Shown here piece by piece: positions 53,538 through 62,014 of a stretch of DNA of 64,000 nt. The translations under genes were made by a program, and so were the position numbers. Every line of letters begins with the position of its first letter. Position 1 is the first letter of the stretch. The notes below the pieces were generated by a model. It did no database searches and was not told the origin of the DNA. It saw only the letters and a program-made list of their open reading frames with translations. This DNA comes from Actinomycetota bacterium (lineage in GTDB: Bacteria; Actinomycetota; Coriobacteriia; Anaerosomatales; UBA912), in contig JAGXSC010000053.1 of assembly GCA_018334075.1 (NCBI GenBank), forward strand, positions 1 through 64,000. The letters are read 5' to 3'.

Positions 53538-53968
53538 GCGTCCCTGCGCTTCGCGGCCACCACCTAATCTGCCTGCATTTTTTCGCCGGCGAAGGTTACT
53601 CGGCCGGATTCATCGCCAACCTGCAAAGCGTTCTGGAGCGTCTGCGCCATACCCCCTTGCGCCTTGTGGAAGGCCCCGACGACGTATGCGCCGCTTGCCC
53701 CTCCCTTCGAGACGGCGCCTGTGTTTCGGAGTCTGGCGGAGAAGAGCACATCAGGAGCCTGGACTCACTTGCGAACGAGCTTCTTGGCGTAGAGCCTGGA
53801 GGGCTACTTGATTTTGCGCAAATCAGGACTCGGCTGCCGGCGATACTCGATCGATGGCAAGCGTCAGCGTGCAGTACATGCGAGTTCCAGACCCTCTGCG
53901 CCGCGCTAATCGACAATCTGCTCCACGGCGGCAAGGACGTCGGTAAAGGCGGCACTTTTTGCCCCTGA
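53534..53968 (+). CDS. DUF1284 family protein
   Basis: About 144 residues from the ATG at 53534. The DUF1284 signature LRGHHLICLHFFAGEGYSAGF is at the N-terminus, and there are two cysteine groups (VCAACPSLRDGACVS and CSTCEFQTLC), suggesting an iron-sulfur or zinc site. Coupled to the MBL gene. The last 63 bases overlap the convergent btuD-like gene. Function unknown. Confidence 0.82.
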   Translation: MSVPALRGHHLICLHFFAGEGYSAGFIANLQSVLERLRHTPLRLVEGPDDVCAACPSLRDGACVSESGGEEHIRSLDSLANELLGVEPGGLLDFAQIRTRLPAILDRWQASACSTCEFQTLCAALIDNLLHGGKDVGKGGTFCP

Positions 53969-55174
53969 TCGCATCGCCGCGCTCGCCAATGCGATTGCGG
54001 CACCGTCGCAGTAGTCCCGGGAGGAGTCGAATCCGTTCACGAAGACAATCGGCGCCTTTGCCTCGATCGCCGCGCGAAGATTGCCGAGATTCCCTATCCC
54101 AAAAGGAACTTCGGCGATAAGGACTACATCGCTTTGCGCCGCCATATCACGCGCTTTTGCCTCCACATCCGAAGTAACCTCGCCGAAAGGCTCGAGCAGC
54201 ACATGCTCGATGCCTAGCGCTTCTGCGACCGCCTGATCGAAGTCGCCCTGATTCAGGGGCGCCGCGACCACCTCGTACCCCGCCAACACCAGTTGCCGCA
54301 TGAGTGGTGCGGCGGCGCCTGAACCGCCGACCACAAATATGCGATGACCTCGCGACTTCAGGCCGTTCATCTCTCTTGTCACGGGCACCACAGTGACCGA
54401 CCCCATCAGGGCATCGGGCACAATTACCGCGCGAACGCCGAAGACTTCCCTCACCAAGGCGGCCGTCAGCACTTCGGAAGGCGCGCCTGTGGTGTGAAGG
54501 CCACCATCATGGACCACGGCCAACCTGTCGCAATAGCGCGCAGCCAGATCGAGATCGTGGAAGATGGCCAGCACCGCCATACCGCCGTCCGCAAGCCCGC
54601 GAACCAGATCGAGAACCTGAAGCGCGTGATTGAGGTCGAGCTGGCTGACCGGCTCGTCGAGCAGCAAAACCGATGGCTCCTGCGCCAACGCCTGAGCGAG
54701 CGTCAAGCGCTGGATGTCTCCTCCGGAAAGCGTGTCGACTCGCTCCTTCGCCAGGCGCCTGGTATCCGTCCTGTCCATCACGCTGGATACGATGGCCTCA
54801 TCGTGCTCGGAAAGTCGCTGCACCAAGCCGAGGTTCGGATGACGGCCCATCGCGACGAACTCCTCGGCGGTAAAAGAGAGGTTCGTGACGGGTAGTTGCG
54901 GCAGAACGCCGACGATTCGTGCCCGGTCGCGATAGGACATCTCCGGGATCGGTTTGCCGAGAATTCGCACATCTCCGGTGAGGACATCGGATTCGCCGAA
55001 GATCGCTCGAAGCAGCGTGGACTTGCCGGCGCCGTTGGGGCCGATCACTCCGACCAGTTCGCCGCCGTCGACTTCAAGGGTGACGCCATTGAGCACGACG
55101 CGTCGGCCATAGCCGAGGGAAACGTCGGCAAAAGTGATTGCGGCTTGATGCGCGGTTTGTTGCTGCGCTTCCAT
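53906..55174 (-). CDS. btuD: Cobalamin-type ABC transporter ATPase with a C-terminal extension (BtuD-like)
   Basis: A 422-residue ATPase. Residues 1-265 are a FecE/BtuD ATPase with Walker A GPNGAGKSTLL, signature LSGGDIQRLTLAQAL and Walker B VLLLDEPVSQLDLNH. Residues 275-422 add a Rossmann-like domain (IFVVGGSGAAAPLMRQLVLAGYEVVAAPLNQGD, then VVLIAEVPFGIGNLGNLRAAIE) of unknown role, seen in some cobalamin or heme transporter ATPases of archaea and clostridia. The downstream position in the riboswitch-controlled operon points to corrinoids. Confidence 0.85.
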   Translation of the reverse strand: MEAQQQTAHQAAITFADVSLGYGRRVVLNGVTLEVDGGELVGVIGPNGAGKSTLLRAIFGESDVLTGDVRILGKPIPEMSYRDRARIVGVLPQLPVTNLSFTAEEFVAMGRHPNLGLVQRLSEHDEAIVSSVMDRTDTRRLAKERVDTLSGGDIQRLTLAQALAQEPSVLLLDEPVSQLDLNHALQVLDLVRGLADGGMAVLAIFHDLDLAARYCDRLAVVHDGGLHTTGAPSEVLTAALVREVFGVRAVIVPDALMGSVTVVPVTREMNGLKSRGHRIFVVGGSGAAAPLMRQLVLAGYEVVAAPLNQGDFDQAVAEALGIEHVLLEPFGEVTSDVEAKARDMAAQSDVVLIAEVPFGIGNLGNLRAAIEAKAPIVFVNGFDSSRDYCDGAAIALASAAMRSGAKSAAFTDVLAAVEQIVD

Positions 55175-56239
55175 CTAAAGTCGCCTTCCTTTGACCAGCA
55201 GCCAGAGAAAGAACGGCCCGCCCGCAAGCGCCGTGACAATACCGACCGGAATCTCCACCGGTGCCAGCACGATGCGCGCCAGCAGGTCCGCGACCACCAT
55301 GACAATCGCTCCCGCCAGCACAGAGGCCGGAACCAACAGGCGATGATCGGGGCCGAGCACGAGCCGCACCGCGTGGGGCGTCATCAGGCCGACGAATCCG
55401 ATCAGCCCCGAGACCGCTACCGCACCCGCCGTGAGAAACGACGCCGAGGCAAGGACGAGACGCTTGAAACGCTCAACATCCACGCCGAGATGCGCCGCCC
55501 GCTCATCACCGAGCAGCATGACATTGAGGGCACGAGAGTGTGTCATCGGCAGAAGCAGGCCGAAGCCAAGCATAAGTGCCAGCATGCCCACATACTCCCA
55601 CGACGCGCCAGCCAGTCCCCCCATCATCCAAAATACGAGTGTCGCCATGGATTCACGGGAAAACACCATGATAAACGAGGTCAGAGCGGCCAGAGTAAAC
55701 GAAATAGCGACCCCGGCCAGCAGCAGTGAGGTGACCTCCAGGCGGCCTCGCAAGGACGCCAGCCGCACGACCAGCATGATAGTGAGGATAGCGCCCGTGA
55801 AAGCCCCGGTGGGAACGCCCAGGTACCGAAGGCCGGTTTCCCCCGCGGTGAGCGTGATCACAATCATGGCGCCCAGTCCGGCCCCGCTTGAGACGCCGAG
55901 AATATACGGATCCGCCAGCGGATTGCGGAAAAGCGCCTGGTACATGACGCCCGCCGTAGCGAGACTCGCCCCGACCAGCATAGCCAGCAGCGTGCGAGGT
56001 AGCCTGATGTCGATGATCACATTATCTGAAATCGGTCCCTCGGCTCCTGAAAGCGCCCGCGCAATCGCGGCGATCACATCACCGGCGGGGATGCTGACCG
56101 CCCCCAGTCCGACTCCGGCCAGTAGCGCGCCGAGCAACGTGACCGCCAGAGTAGCCAGCACAACAGGAGCGCGCGCTCGCCTCGAGGCGGGTCGGCTCTC
56201 TGTCTCAGATGTATTTCTGGCGGTCACTGTTACGCGCAA
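55175..56239 (-). CDS. btuC: Cobalamin/iron-siderophore-type ABC transporter permease (BtuC-like)
   Basis: A 354-residue FecCD-family permease with about ten helices: DIRLPRTLLAMLVGASLATAGVMYQALFRNPLADPYILGVSSGAGLGA, FWMMGGLAGASWEYV, and LGDERAAHLGVDVERFKR in the coupling region. It directly adjoins btuD (next base) and lies 22 bases after btuF. The cobalamin riboswitch upstream of btuF assigns the likely substrate. Confidence 0.9.
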   Translation of the reverse strand: MRVTVTARNTSETESRPASRRARAPVVLATLAVTLLGALLAGVGLGAVSIPAGDVIAAIARALSGAEGPISDNVIIDIRLPRTLLAMLVGASLATAGVMYQALFRNPLADPYILGVSSGAGLGAMIVITLTAGETGLRYLGVPTGAFTGAILTIMLVVRLASLRGRLEVTSLLLAGVAISFTLAALTSFIMVFSRESMATLVFWMMGGLAGASWEYVGMLALMLGFGLLLPMTHSRALNVMLLGDERAAHLGVDVERFKRLVLASASFLTAGAVAVSGLIGFVGLMTPHAVRLVLGPDHRLLVPASVLAGAIVMVVADLLARIVLAPVEIPVGIVTALAGGPFFLWLLVKGRRL

Positions 56240-56261
56240 TCAGCTTCAGACTCGAACACTA

Positions 56262-57218
56262 CTAAAACGCCGTCGGGTGAAGGCTTTCGGCGATCTGCCT
56301 TACTCCCTGAACGACCCTGGGCCCTGGGCGCGATACGAGATTGTCCTCGAGTACGTAAACGCGATCATTCTTTACCGCCGAAAGACCGGCGAAACCCTGG
56401 CGCTGCTCGAGATCCGCAGGATCGCTCATCGAGCCTTTCGTCGCCAGGTATGCGACCGGATCATCAGTCACGAGTTGCTCGATCGAGTAACCTACGTAAC
56501 CTTCCTGTGTCACTACATTCTCTCCGCCGGCGGCATTGATCAGGTCGTTTATCAGAGTCCCGGTGCCAGCCGTAAAGAGCGGATTTTGCGCGACTTCAAT
56601 AAAGACCCTGACTCGCTCCCTGTCGGCCACCGCAGCGGAAATCTCATCAAGCTCGGCCTGCATGCCAGCGATAACCTCTTCCGCAGTATCCGGTGTGGCT
56701 GTAGCTTGCCCAACGATGCGAATCGCGGTAAGAAGATCCTCGAGCGATTTAGGATCAATTGCAAGCACCGCTGCACCTGTGCCTTCAAGCTGCTCGACAA
56801 CATCCTCCTGAACGCCGGTTGTCATAAGAATCAAGTCAGGATTGGCGGCGGTGATGGCCTCTATATTCGGCTGTATGAAGTCACCGATCTTGTCAATCTC
56901 GCCAACCTGAGCAGGATAATCGCAAAATGTGGTCACGCCAATGAGCCGGTCGATAAGCCCCAGCGCATACACGATTTCGGTGTTGGAGGGAGCCAGGGAC
57001 ACTATCCGGCGAGGCTCGCTCTCGATCACGACCTCTCTTCCCGCATCGTCTTCCAGGGTTATCGGAAACGTGACGCCGGCCTCAGCCGGAGCGTCTGGCT
57101 GCTGTGTCGCCGAATCTGCGCCTCTGGCTCCGCAGCCGGTCAGCGCGACCAGTAAAACGATCGACAGAGCAATGGCCGCCAGAAGGCGTGCCGTACCGCG
57201 TTTGGTGCCGTACAACAT
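56262..57218 (-). CDS. btuF: Cobalamin-binding lipoprotein (BtuF-like)
   Basis: About 318 residues from the ATG at 57216-57218, behind AGGAG. A signal with lipobox (LVALTGCGARG) precedes a class III binding fold: RIVSLAPSNTEIVYALGLIDRLIGVTTFCDYPAQV, TAANPDLILMTTGVQEDVVEQL, and SRPGPRVVQGVRQIAE, as in BtuF. The gene is directly downstream of a cobalamin riboswitch and its terminator, so uptake should be switched off when adenosylcobalamin is plentiful. Confidence 0.92.
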   Translation of the reverse strand: MLYGTKRGTARLLAAIALSIVLLVALTGCGARGADSATQQPDAPAEAGVTFPITLEDDAGREVVIESEPRRIVSLAPSNTEIVYALGLIDRLIGVTTFCDYPAQVGEIDKIGDFIQPNIEAITAANPDLILMTTGVQEDVVEQLEGTGAAVLAIDPKSLEDLLTAIRIVGQATATPDTAEEVIAGMQAELDEISAAVADRERVRVFIEVAQNPLFTAGTGTLINDLINAAGGENVVTQEGYVGYSIEQLVTDDPVAYLATKGSMSDPADLEQRQGFAGLSAVKNDRVYVLEDNLVSRPGPRVVQGVRQIAESLHPTAF

Positions 57219-57253
57219 GAAACACTCCTTTCTTTCATGCGACTTCAAGCACA

Positions 57254-57279
57254 AAGACCCGCCTGAAAAGGCGGGTCTT
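57254..57279 (-). terminator. Terminator stem of the cobalamin riboswitch
   Basis: Perfect 10-bp stem AAGACCCGCC/GGCGGGTCTT with a 6-base loop, between the riboswitch and the btuF start. The U-tract after the stem is short (TTTGTG region), so efficiency is uncertain. It would act as the expression platform. Confidence 0.6.
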
Positions 57280-57356
57280 CGAGAAAAGTCCTGGTCTGGC
57301 GGCTGGTGTCCGTTACAGACACAGCACCGCGATCAAGCCTCATAACCTCGAAGGCC

Positions 57357-57512
57357 GCATCGCAATCACCGGGCAGGTCTCCTGACTTCACGGCTTACGC
57401 ATCACATGCGCGTACCGATTCACAGTGGCGGGTCCGTGCCGGAATCTCACCGGCTTCCCTATTCTCCTACCTGAGTATCCAAGCGCGGGCTGGATAGTTG
57501 GCAGGCACCCAA
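57357..57512 (-). ncRNA. Cobalamin riboswitch
   Basis: On the minus strand the conserved core is readable: GAAGCCGGTGAGATTCCGGC, then ACGGACCCGCCACTGTGA, and the B12 box region AGTCAGGAGACCTGCC, framed by a P1-like GGTGCCTGCC at the 5' side. It lies about 140 bases upstream of btuF, followed by a terminator-like stem. It accounts for most of the 360-base gap between btuF and the hypothetical gene at 57581; the rest (57513-57580) shows nothing I can name. Confidence 0.92.
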
Positions 57513-57580
57513 TGATGCTTATTCGATTGTGACATCATCAAGATACACGACCCTGAACCAAGTAGCCAGAGTCGCCTCAC

Positions 57581-58156
57581 TCAGAATATCGCGCGAATGT
57601 CATCGAGGGTCGCAACTGCGTTTTCGACCATGTAATCTTCCACGTTGAAGTAAAACCTGGGCGCCAGGTCATGGCCCAAAGCCCTCAAAGCGTCGACCAG
57701 CCCTTCGCCCAGATCACTGCTGGAAACGAGTGCCTCTATGGCTTGTTCTCCGATGAAATCAGTGTTGGGGCCCACCAGGGCCGTTTTCAACCGAGCGGAG
57801 TGCATCCACACAGAATCTATACGGTTTCCATCACCGACGAACTCAAGAACCGCCGGATTTCCCTGGGGCTCAAAGCTCTTGCTCCACTTTGCTCCGGTAG
57901 ACATATAGCCGAGAACCCGACCCAGAACCTCAAGCTCATGAGGTACCCAAAAGGGCTCAGATGGAAGCTCGGATATCAGTTCCCGGAGATTGAATAGCAT
58001 TACCAGTTCCAAATCGGGAATACGACCACGCAGAATGGTTGCGGCCAAAGTGGCTTCGGCGTTGGATCGGGAGTTGACCAACACCTTGACCAGATCGCCA
58101 TTCGGGCTATCCAGGTGGACAGCCGCACGGGCAAGGGTGGCCTGAAGTGCGCTCAT
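57581..58156 (-). CDS. Hypothetical protein
   Basis: A 191-residue soluble protein that I do not recognise. It has no signal or membrane segment, and alternates helices and strands (ALQATLARAAVHLD, LEVLGRVLGYMSTGAKW, ALVSSSDLGEGLVDALRALG). The coding quality (codon use, length, isolated between two regulated regions) supports a real gene. Its neighbours give no clear hint. Confidence 0.6.
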   Translation of the reverse strand: MSALQATLARAAVHLDSPNGDLVKVLVNSRSNAEATLAATILRGRIPDLELVMLFNLRELISELPSEPFWVPHELEVLGRVLGYMSTGAKWSKSFEPQGNPAVLEFVGDGNRIDSVWMHSARLKTALVGPNTDFIGEQAIEALVSSSDLGEGLVDALRALGHDLAPRFYFNVEDYMVENAVATLDDIRAIF

Positions 58157-58257
58157 CGGCAGTGTCCTTTAGCGTTCTGAAGCCCTACACAAATTTCCAT
58201 GCCCTTAATATCGGATATCAGCCGATGCGCGTATAGTTATTTGCGATAATCGGTAGC

Positions 58258-58938
58258 TTATGGCTTTTTGGCGGAACTCCGCACCGCCAGCTCCCTAGCA
58301 AACCAGGCAAGCAGAAGCACGCCGAGGGAAAGAGCTGCAAGTATCGCAAAGAAAGGAAGTTGTATTTCAGGGCCAGAGTTCATCACCGGGTTGTCGGGAT
58401 GCAATACGCGTGCCCCTGGAGAGGTGAGAGCAGAGCCGAGCAGCCACCACATCACCGCAACAAACGCGATATCCATCGCCGCCTTCACTCTGCGACCGTC
58501 AACAAGGCCCACAGCAACCAACAGTGCCCCTGCCAGGAGTAGCAACTGAGCCTGAACGATCAATCTCGGGTCTTGTTGCGCGATGGTCAGGAAGCCTTCC
58601 TCGGAGCCGGTAAAGTCCCAGGTTTCCATGGCCGCAAAAGCGCCAAGCGCTGTATTTACCAGCCACATCGCCGCCGAAACGGACCTGATTCCGGTCGTCC
58701 AGCCATCCAGCTCGCGCCTGCCCGTAGCAAGAGCCGCCAACGCGACCACTCCAAGCAGCGTGAACGCTCCCAGGTTCACCCAGGTCGATGCACCATGGAA
58801 TATCGGAAGCCGAACGGTTTCCCCCAAGCCCACCACCGGCGGTATCAACCCTGTCAGCAAAACAGCCCCGGTAATCGAAGCAACCGCGCCGAGAAGCACC
58901 GCGAATCGCAATCGTGAATCTGCCGTGATCCAAGCCAA
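58258..58938 (-). CDS. Hypothetical membrane protein with about six helices
   Basis: About 226 residues. A perfect AGGAGG (58945-58950) lies six bases before a TTG at 58936-58938, so I start there; in-frame ATGs upstream (58956 and 58965) would place that site inside the gene. Hydrophobic segments run along the whole length (FAVLLGAVASITGAVLLTGLI, GAFTLLGVVALAALATG, LLLLAGALLVAVGLVD, FAILAALSLGVLLLAWF). No family recognised. Confidence 0.65.
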   Translation of the reverse strand: MAWITADSRLRFAVLLGAVASITGAVLLTGLIPPVVGLGETVRLPIFHGASTWVNLGAFTLLGVVALAALATGRRELDGWTTGIRSVSAAMWLVNTALGAFAAMETWDFTGSEEGFLTIAQQDPRLIVQAQLLLLAGALLVAVGLVDGRRVKAAMDIAFVAVMWWLLGSALTSPGARVLHPDNPVMNSGPEIQLPFFAILAALSLGVLLLAWFARELAVRSSAKKP

Positions 58939-59048
58939 AATAGACCTCCTGAACATAGCGTCCATGCAAGCAGCATAACGATAGCACACGAACAGGGCCC
59001 CATCTCGGGGCCCTGTCTCACGCGCACATTCGACTACGAACTCACGAA

Positions 59049-59885
59049 TCAGCTAGCTGGCAAACACACCGGACACGGCTCGGCAGTCTGATCCGAGGTC
59101 GCGGCAGGAGTGGGCTCCACCGAAGGTTCCGGCACAACTGTAGCATCCACGGAAGGCGTTGGCTCCACGGAAGGGGTCGTCTCATCCGAGCCGTTCGGAT
59201 CCTCTGGCGTTACGGGGTCTATAGGAACTGGATCAACTGCTGTCAATCCGAACCAGGCGAGGAACTTCTCCATCACGCGGAGCAAACCGGGGGGCACTTG
59301 TTCCTTCTGCCCTGCGGCGACCTTGCCTTCGGCCCGGGCGATATTAGCCTGGATGCGCGAGAGCGCGTTCTCGATACCGGTCTTTCTTTCCGGCTCGACG
59401 GTTTCAGTCACATCAACCGAAGGAGTCTCGTCGATGGAGTCTTCAGGGTAACCGATTACCACATCGTCGCGGCTTTCGGCGTCATCTCGGTCCTTGTCCT
59501 TGTCCTTGTCCTTGTCCTTGTCCTTGTCCTTGCCTGCCCGCTCCGGCCTGCCGCTGGAGCTGTTCATCTTGCGCTCGAATGCTTCTTCCTTCGCATCCCT
59601 GGCTCTGTCCGCTTCCTCTTCGGAGCTGTTCATCTTGCGCTCGAATGCTTCTTCCTTCGCATCCCTGGCTCTGTCCGCTTCCTCTTCGGCGCGGTCAAGC
59701 TCGTCTTCGGCCCGCTCTCTCTCATACTCTATGCGATCCTGCTCCTGATAATATTCATTTGCGTTGGGCTTGCCGTTGCCCCTACCCGGCTTGTCGTAAT
59801 CACGCGAACTCGCAAGGACGGCTGCAGGAAACGCCAGCGCGACTGCCACCATCAGGGCCGTTAGCTTCAACATCGGGTTACTCAT
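59049..59885 (-). CDS. Secreted, highly charged repeat protein
   Basis: About 278 residues from the ATG at 59883-59885, behind GGTGGAG. A signal peptide (LTALMVAVALAFPAAVLA) precedes a highly charged coiled region with two identical 22-residue repeats (EEADRARDAKEEAFERKMNSS), a run of Lys-Asp dipeptides, and an acidic, Pro/Thr/Ser-rich C-terminus (VEPTPSVDATVVPEPSVEPTP) with a CPVC motif at the end. It is probably exported and low in structure. Function unknown. Confidence 0.65.
   Translation of the reverse strand: MSNPMLKLTALMVAVALAFPAAVLASSRDYDKPGRGNGKPNANEYYQEQDRIEYERERAEDELDRAEEEADRARDAKEEAFERKMNSSEEEADRARDAKEEAFERKMNSSSGRPERAGKDKDKDKDKDKDKDRDDAESRDDVVIGYPEDSIDETPSVDVTETVEPERKTGIENALSRIQANIARAEGKVAAGQKEQVPPGLLRVMEKFLAWFGLTAVDPVPIDPVTPEDPNGSDETTPSVEPTPSVDATVVPEPSVEPTPAATSDQTAEPCPVCLPAS
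59491..59532. repeat. Hexanucleotide repeat (TCCTTG)x7 encoding Lys-Asp
   Basis: Seven perfect copies of TCCTTG on the plus strand, read as GAC-AAG on the coding strand. Units of six bases keep the frame, so copy number can vary without breaking the protein. Confidence 0.9.
59557..59688. repeat. Perfect 66-bp tandem duplication
   Basis: Two near-identical 66-base units (59557-59622 and 59623-59688) coding the 22-residue repeat of the secreted protein. The DNA is identical across nearly the whole unit, suggesting a recent duplication. Confidence 0.9.
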
Positions 59886-60053
59886 CGCTGACTCCACCTT
59901 CGCTCTCTTGGTCGTCTGAAACGACATCTCGGCATCTATATATATCGGCATTACCAAAATTCCTACACTCACCTAAACGCTGAAAGGTGCCATTTAGTTT
60001 CGGGTCAAACTTAATTTTCTTTGCTCACAGAGTTTGAAGGGTACACTTGAGGC

Positions 60054-61487
60054 ATGCCAACTCTACCGCTAGCAGAAGCCATATATCTTGTCGCAGTGCT
60101 GGTTGTTGTGTTGTTGATAGCCGATGAGGAGCGCGATACCGGCACTACCCTCGCCTGGCTGATCATATTAATACTGCTTCCCGGCATCGGGCTGTTCTTC
60201 TACTTTTTCTGGGGACGCAACTGGCGTCGAATACGCCGTCATAGTCGGATCGTCAAAAAAACCAAGGCCCTGGCGGACAGCGCTCTGGGACCCACCTACG
60301 AACTCTACGCCGAGGACGCAAAGAGCCTGGTGGCCGCAGTTCGCCACGACTATATCGACCGCCTGATAGGATTGGTGCAAGCCCAAAACGACACAATCCC
60401 ACTCCCCGCCGAATCCGTTGACACATTCACCAATGGCAGCGACAAGTTTTCGGCGCTAAAGGCAGACATCGCGAACGCAAAGCGCTTCGTCCATCTCCAA
60501 TACTTCATCTGGCAACGCGATTCACTGACCGCCGAGATCACAGAACTTCTCTTAGAGCGCTTGGCCGATGGCGTCGAGGTCCGCATCGTATACGACTTCA
60601 TCGGCAGCATTCACTACAGCAAGGCCGAGATTCACAAGCTCAAACAAGCCGGCGCTCAGGTAGTCGCCGACGTGCTGTCGCTCTCAAAGATCAACTACCG
60701 CAATCACTACAAGATCGCGGTCATCGACGGAGAGATCGGCTACACCGGAGGCATGAACATGGGTGCCGAGTACATCGATGGGGGCCCACGCTTCGAGTCC
60801 TGGCGCGACACCCACCTGCGCATCACCGGGCCGTTCGTCGCCGAGCTTCAGCGCCTGTTCGCGGGCCGTTGGTTCGAGGCAAAGCAGGAATCCCTGTTCG
60901 ATCTGCGATATTTCCCCGCTCCGGGGTGTAGTTGCCTCGGACCGATGCTGCATCTTGCCCACTCAAGCATCGACACACACTGGGAGGCCATACGGCACGC
61001 GTACCTGCTCGCAATCGCCAAAGCCGAGGAGACCGTGCGTATACAATCCCCTTACTTCGTGCCCGATACGTCGATTTCGGACGCCCTGATCATTTCGGCG
61101 CTTTCCGGAGTCGACGTCCGGGTGATGATGACCGGCATCCCCGATAAACGGCTGCCGTTTTGGGCCGCGCACTCGATGATGCCGCGGTTGCTCGAAGCCG
61201 GGGTGCGAATCTACCAGTACCGCGCGGGGTTCTTTCACGCCAAATCGATCGCGATAGACTCCAAGGTCTGCTCGATCGGCACCGCAAACATCGACACGCG
61301 CAGTTTCTCACTACACAACGAGCTTACCGTCTTCATGTACGACCCCTCGCAGGCCCGACTCACCCACGAAGCCTTCGAAAACGACATGATCCACTGCCAT
61401 GAGATTACGACGGAAGACCTCAACCGGCTCGGCCATTTCGTACGCTTTCGCAACTCAGTGGCGCGACTCGCGGGGCGTCTGCTCTAA
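60054..61487 (+). CDS. cls: Cardiolipin synthase
   Basis: A 477-residue phospholipase D-family enzyme making cardiolipin from two phosphatidylglycerols. Two N-terminal helices (about 5-20 and 28-50) are followed by two HKD motifs: HYKIAVIDGEIGYTGGMNMG and FHAKSIAIDSKVCSIGTANID. Also typical: RFVHLQYFIWQRD and IQSPYFVPD. It starts with an ATG at 60054 and appears monocistronic. Length fits the ClsA type. Confidence 0.95.
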   Translation: MPTLPLAEAIYLVAVLVVVLLIADEERDTGTTLAWLIILILLPGIGLFFYFFWGRNWRRIRRHSRIVKKTKALADSALGPTYELYAEDAKSLVAAVRHDYIDRLIGLVQAQNDTIPLPAESVDTFTNGSDKFSALKADIANAKRFVHLQYFIWQRDSLTAEITELLLERLADGVEVRIVYDFIGSIHYSKAEIHKLKQAGAQVVADVLSLSKINYRNHYKIAVIDGEIGYTGGMNMGAEYIDGGPRFESWRDTHLRITGPFVAELQRLFAGRWFEAKQESLFDLRYFPAPGCSCLGPMLHLAHSSIDTHWEAIRHAYLLAIAKAEETVRIQSPYFVPDTSISDALIISALSGVDVRVMMTGIPDKRLPFWAAHSMMPRLLEAGVRIYQYRAGFFHAKSIAIDSKVCSIGTANIDTRSFSLHNELTVFMYDPSQARLTHEAFENDMIHCHEITTEDLNRLGHFVRFRNSVARLAGRLL

Positions 61488-61498
61488 AAGCGCGTTCT

Positions 61499-61930
61499 TT
61501 AGTGAAAATGCCGAGAAGAACCGCTGTCCTCGGCGGCTGGAATCAGCCGGACGAACAGATCCAGCGAATGCTTCAGTTGCCCGTCAAGAATCACATCGAT
61601 GCGGTGCTTTCCCGCCTTGGTGAACTTGACGCCGGGCATATTGAGGATGATCTGCGCCCGGCCTCCTTCTATGGGGTGCATCTCGCCCAATGAGATCTCC
61701 CCGTCCAGCGCCGGAATCACCTCCTCGCCCGCCGGATCCACCAGCTTCAGCGTCAAGTGATGGTTGCCGGCTTCGCCGGGAGCGGCCGCTATACGAAGAG
61801 CAAGCGCCATCATCGGATGCACCGCGGGCAAAGCAGGGGTGTTTATAGTCTCGAAGACTCCGGCGATCAGAAGTTTTCCGTCTTCGGTGGTGGCGGCGTA
61901 ATCGGCCAGCACCGCTAATACAACCTGCAA
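61499..61930 (-). CDS. DUF6941-like hypothetical protein
   Basis: A 143-residue protein, all-beta in appearance, with ADYAATTEDGKLLIAGVFETI near the start and KLVDPAGEEV, MPGVKFTKAGKHRIDVILDGQL later. This resembles the DUF6941 family, often found in Actinomycetota; function unknown. It converges on cls with an 11-base gap. Start ATG 61928-61930 with AGGAGG upstream. Confidence 0.75.
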   Translation of the reverse strand: MQVVLAVLADYAATTEDGKLLIAGVFETINTPALPAVHPMMALALRIAAAPGEAGNHHLTLKLVDPAGEEVIPALDGEISLGEMHPIEGGRAQIILNMPGVKFTKAGKHRIDVILDGQLKHSLDLFVRLIPAAEDSGSSRHFH

Positions 61931-62014
61931 AATGAGCCTCCTTTTATGATTTATGCGTCAGCCAATGATAAAGTAAATGTGACAGGCGCGCCCTCCGACT
62001 AGAAACAATCCGCC

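Noticed and set aside
55431-57155. 574-codon plus-strand open frame across btuC and btuF
   Set aside because: It is antisense to two well-supported genes with clear family motifs and has no recognisable domain; GC-rich codon use opens this frame by chance.
59491-59532. Short tandem repeats considered as a CRISPR-like array
   Set aside because: Units are contiguous six-base repeats within a coding region, without spacers or cas genes.
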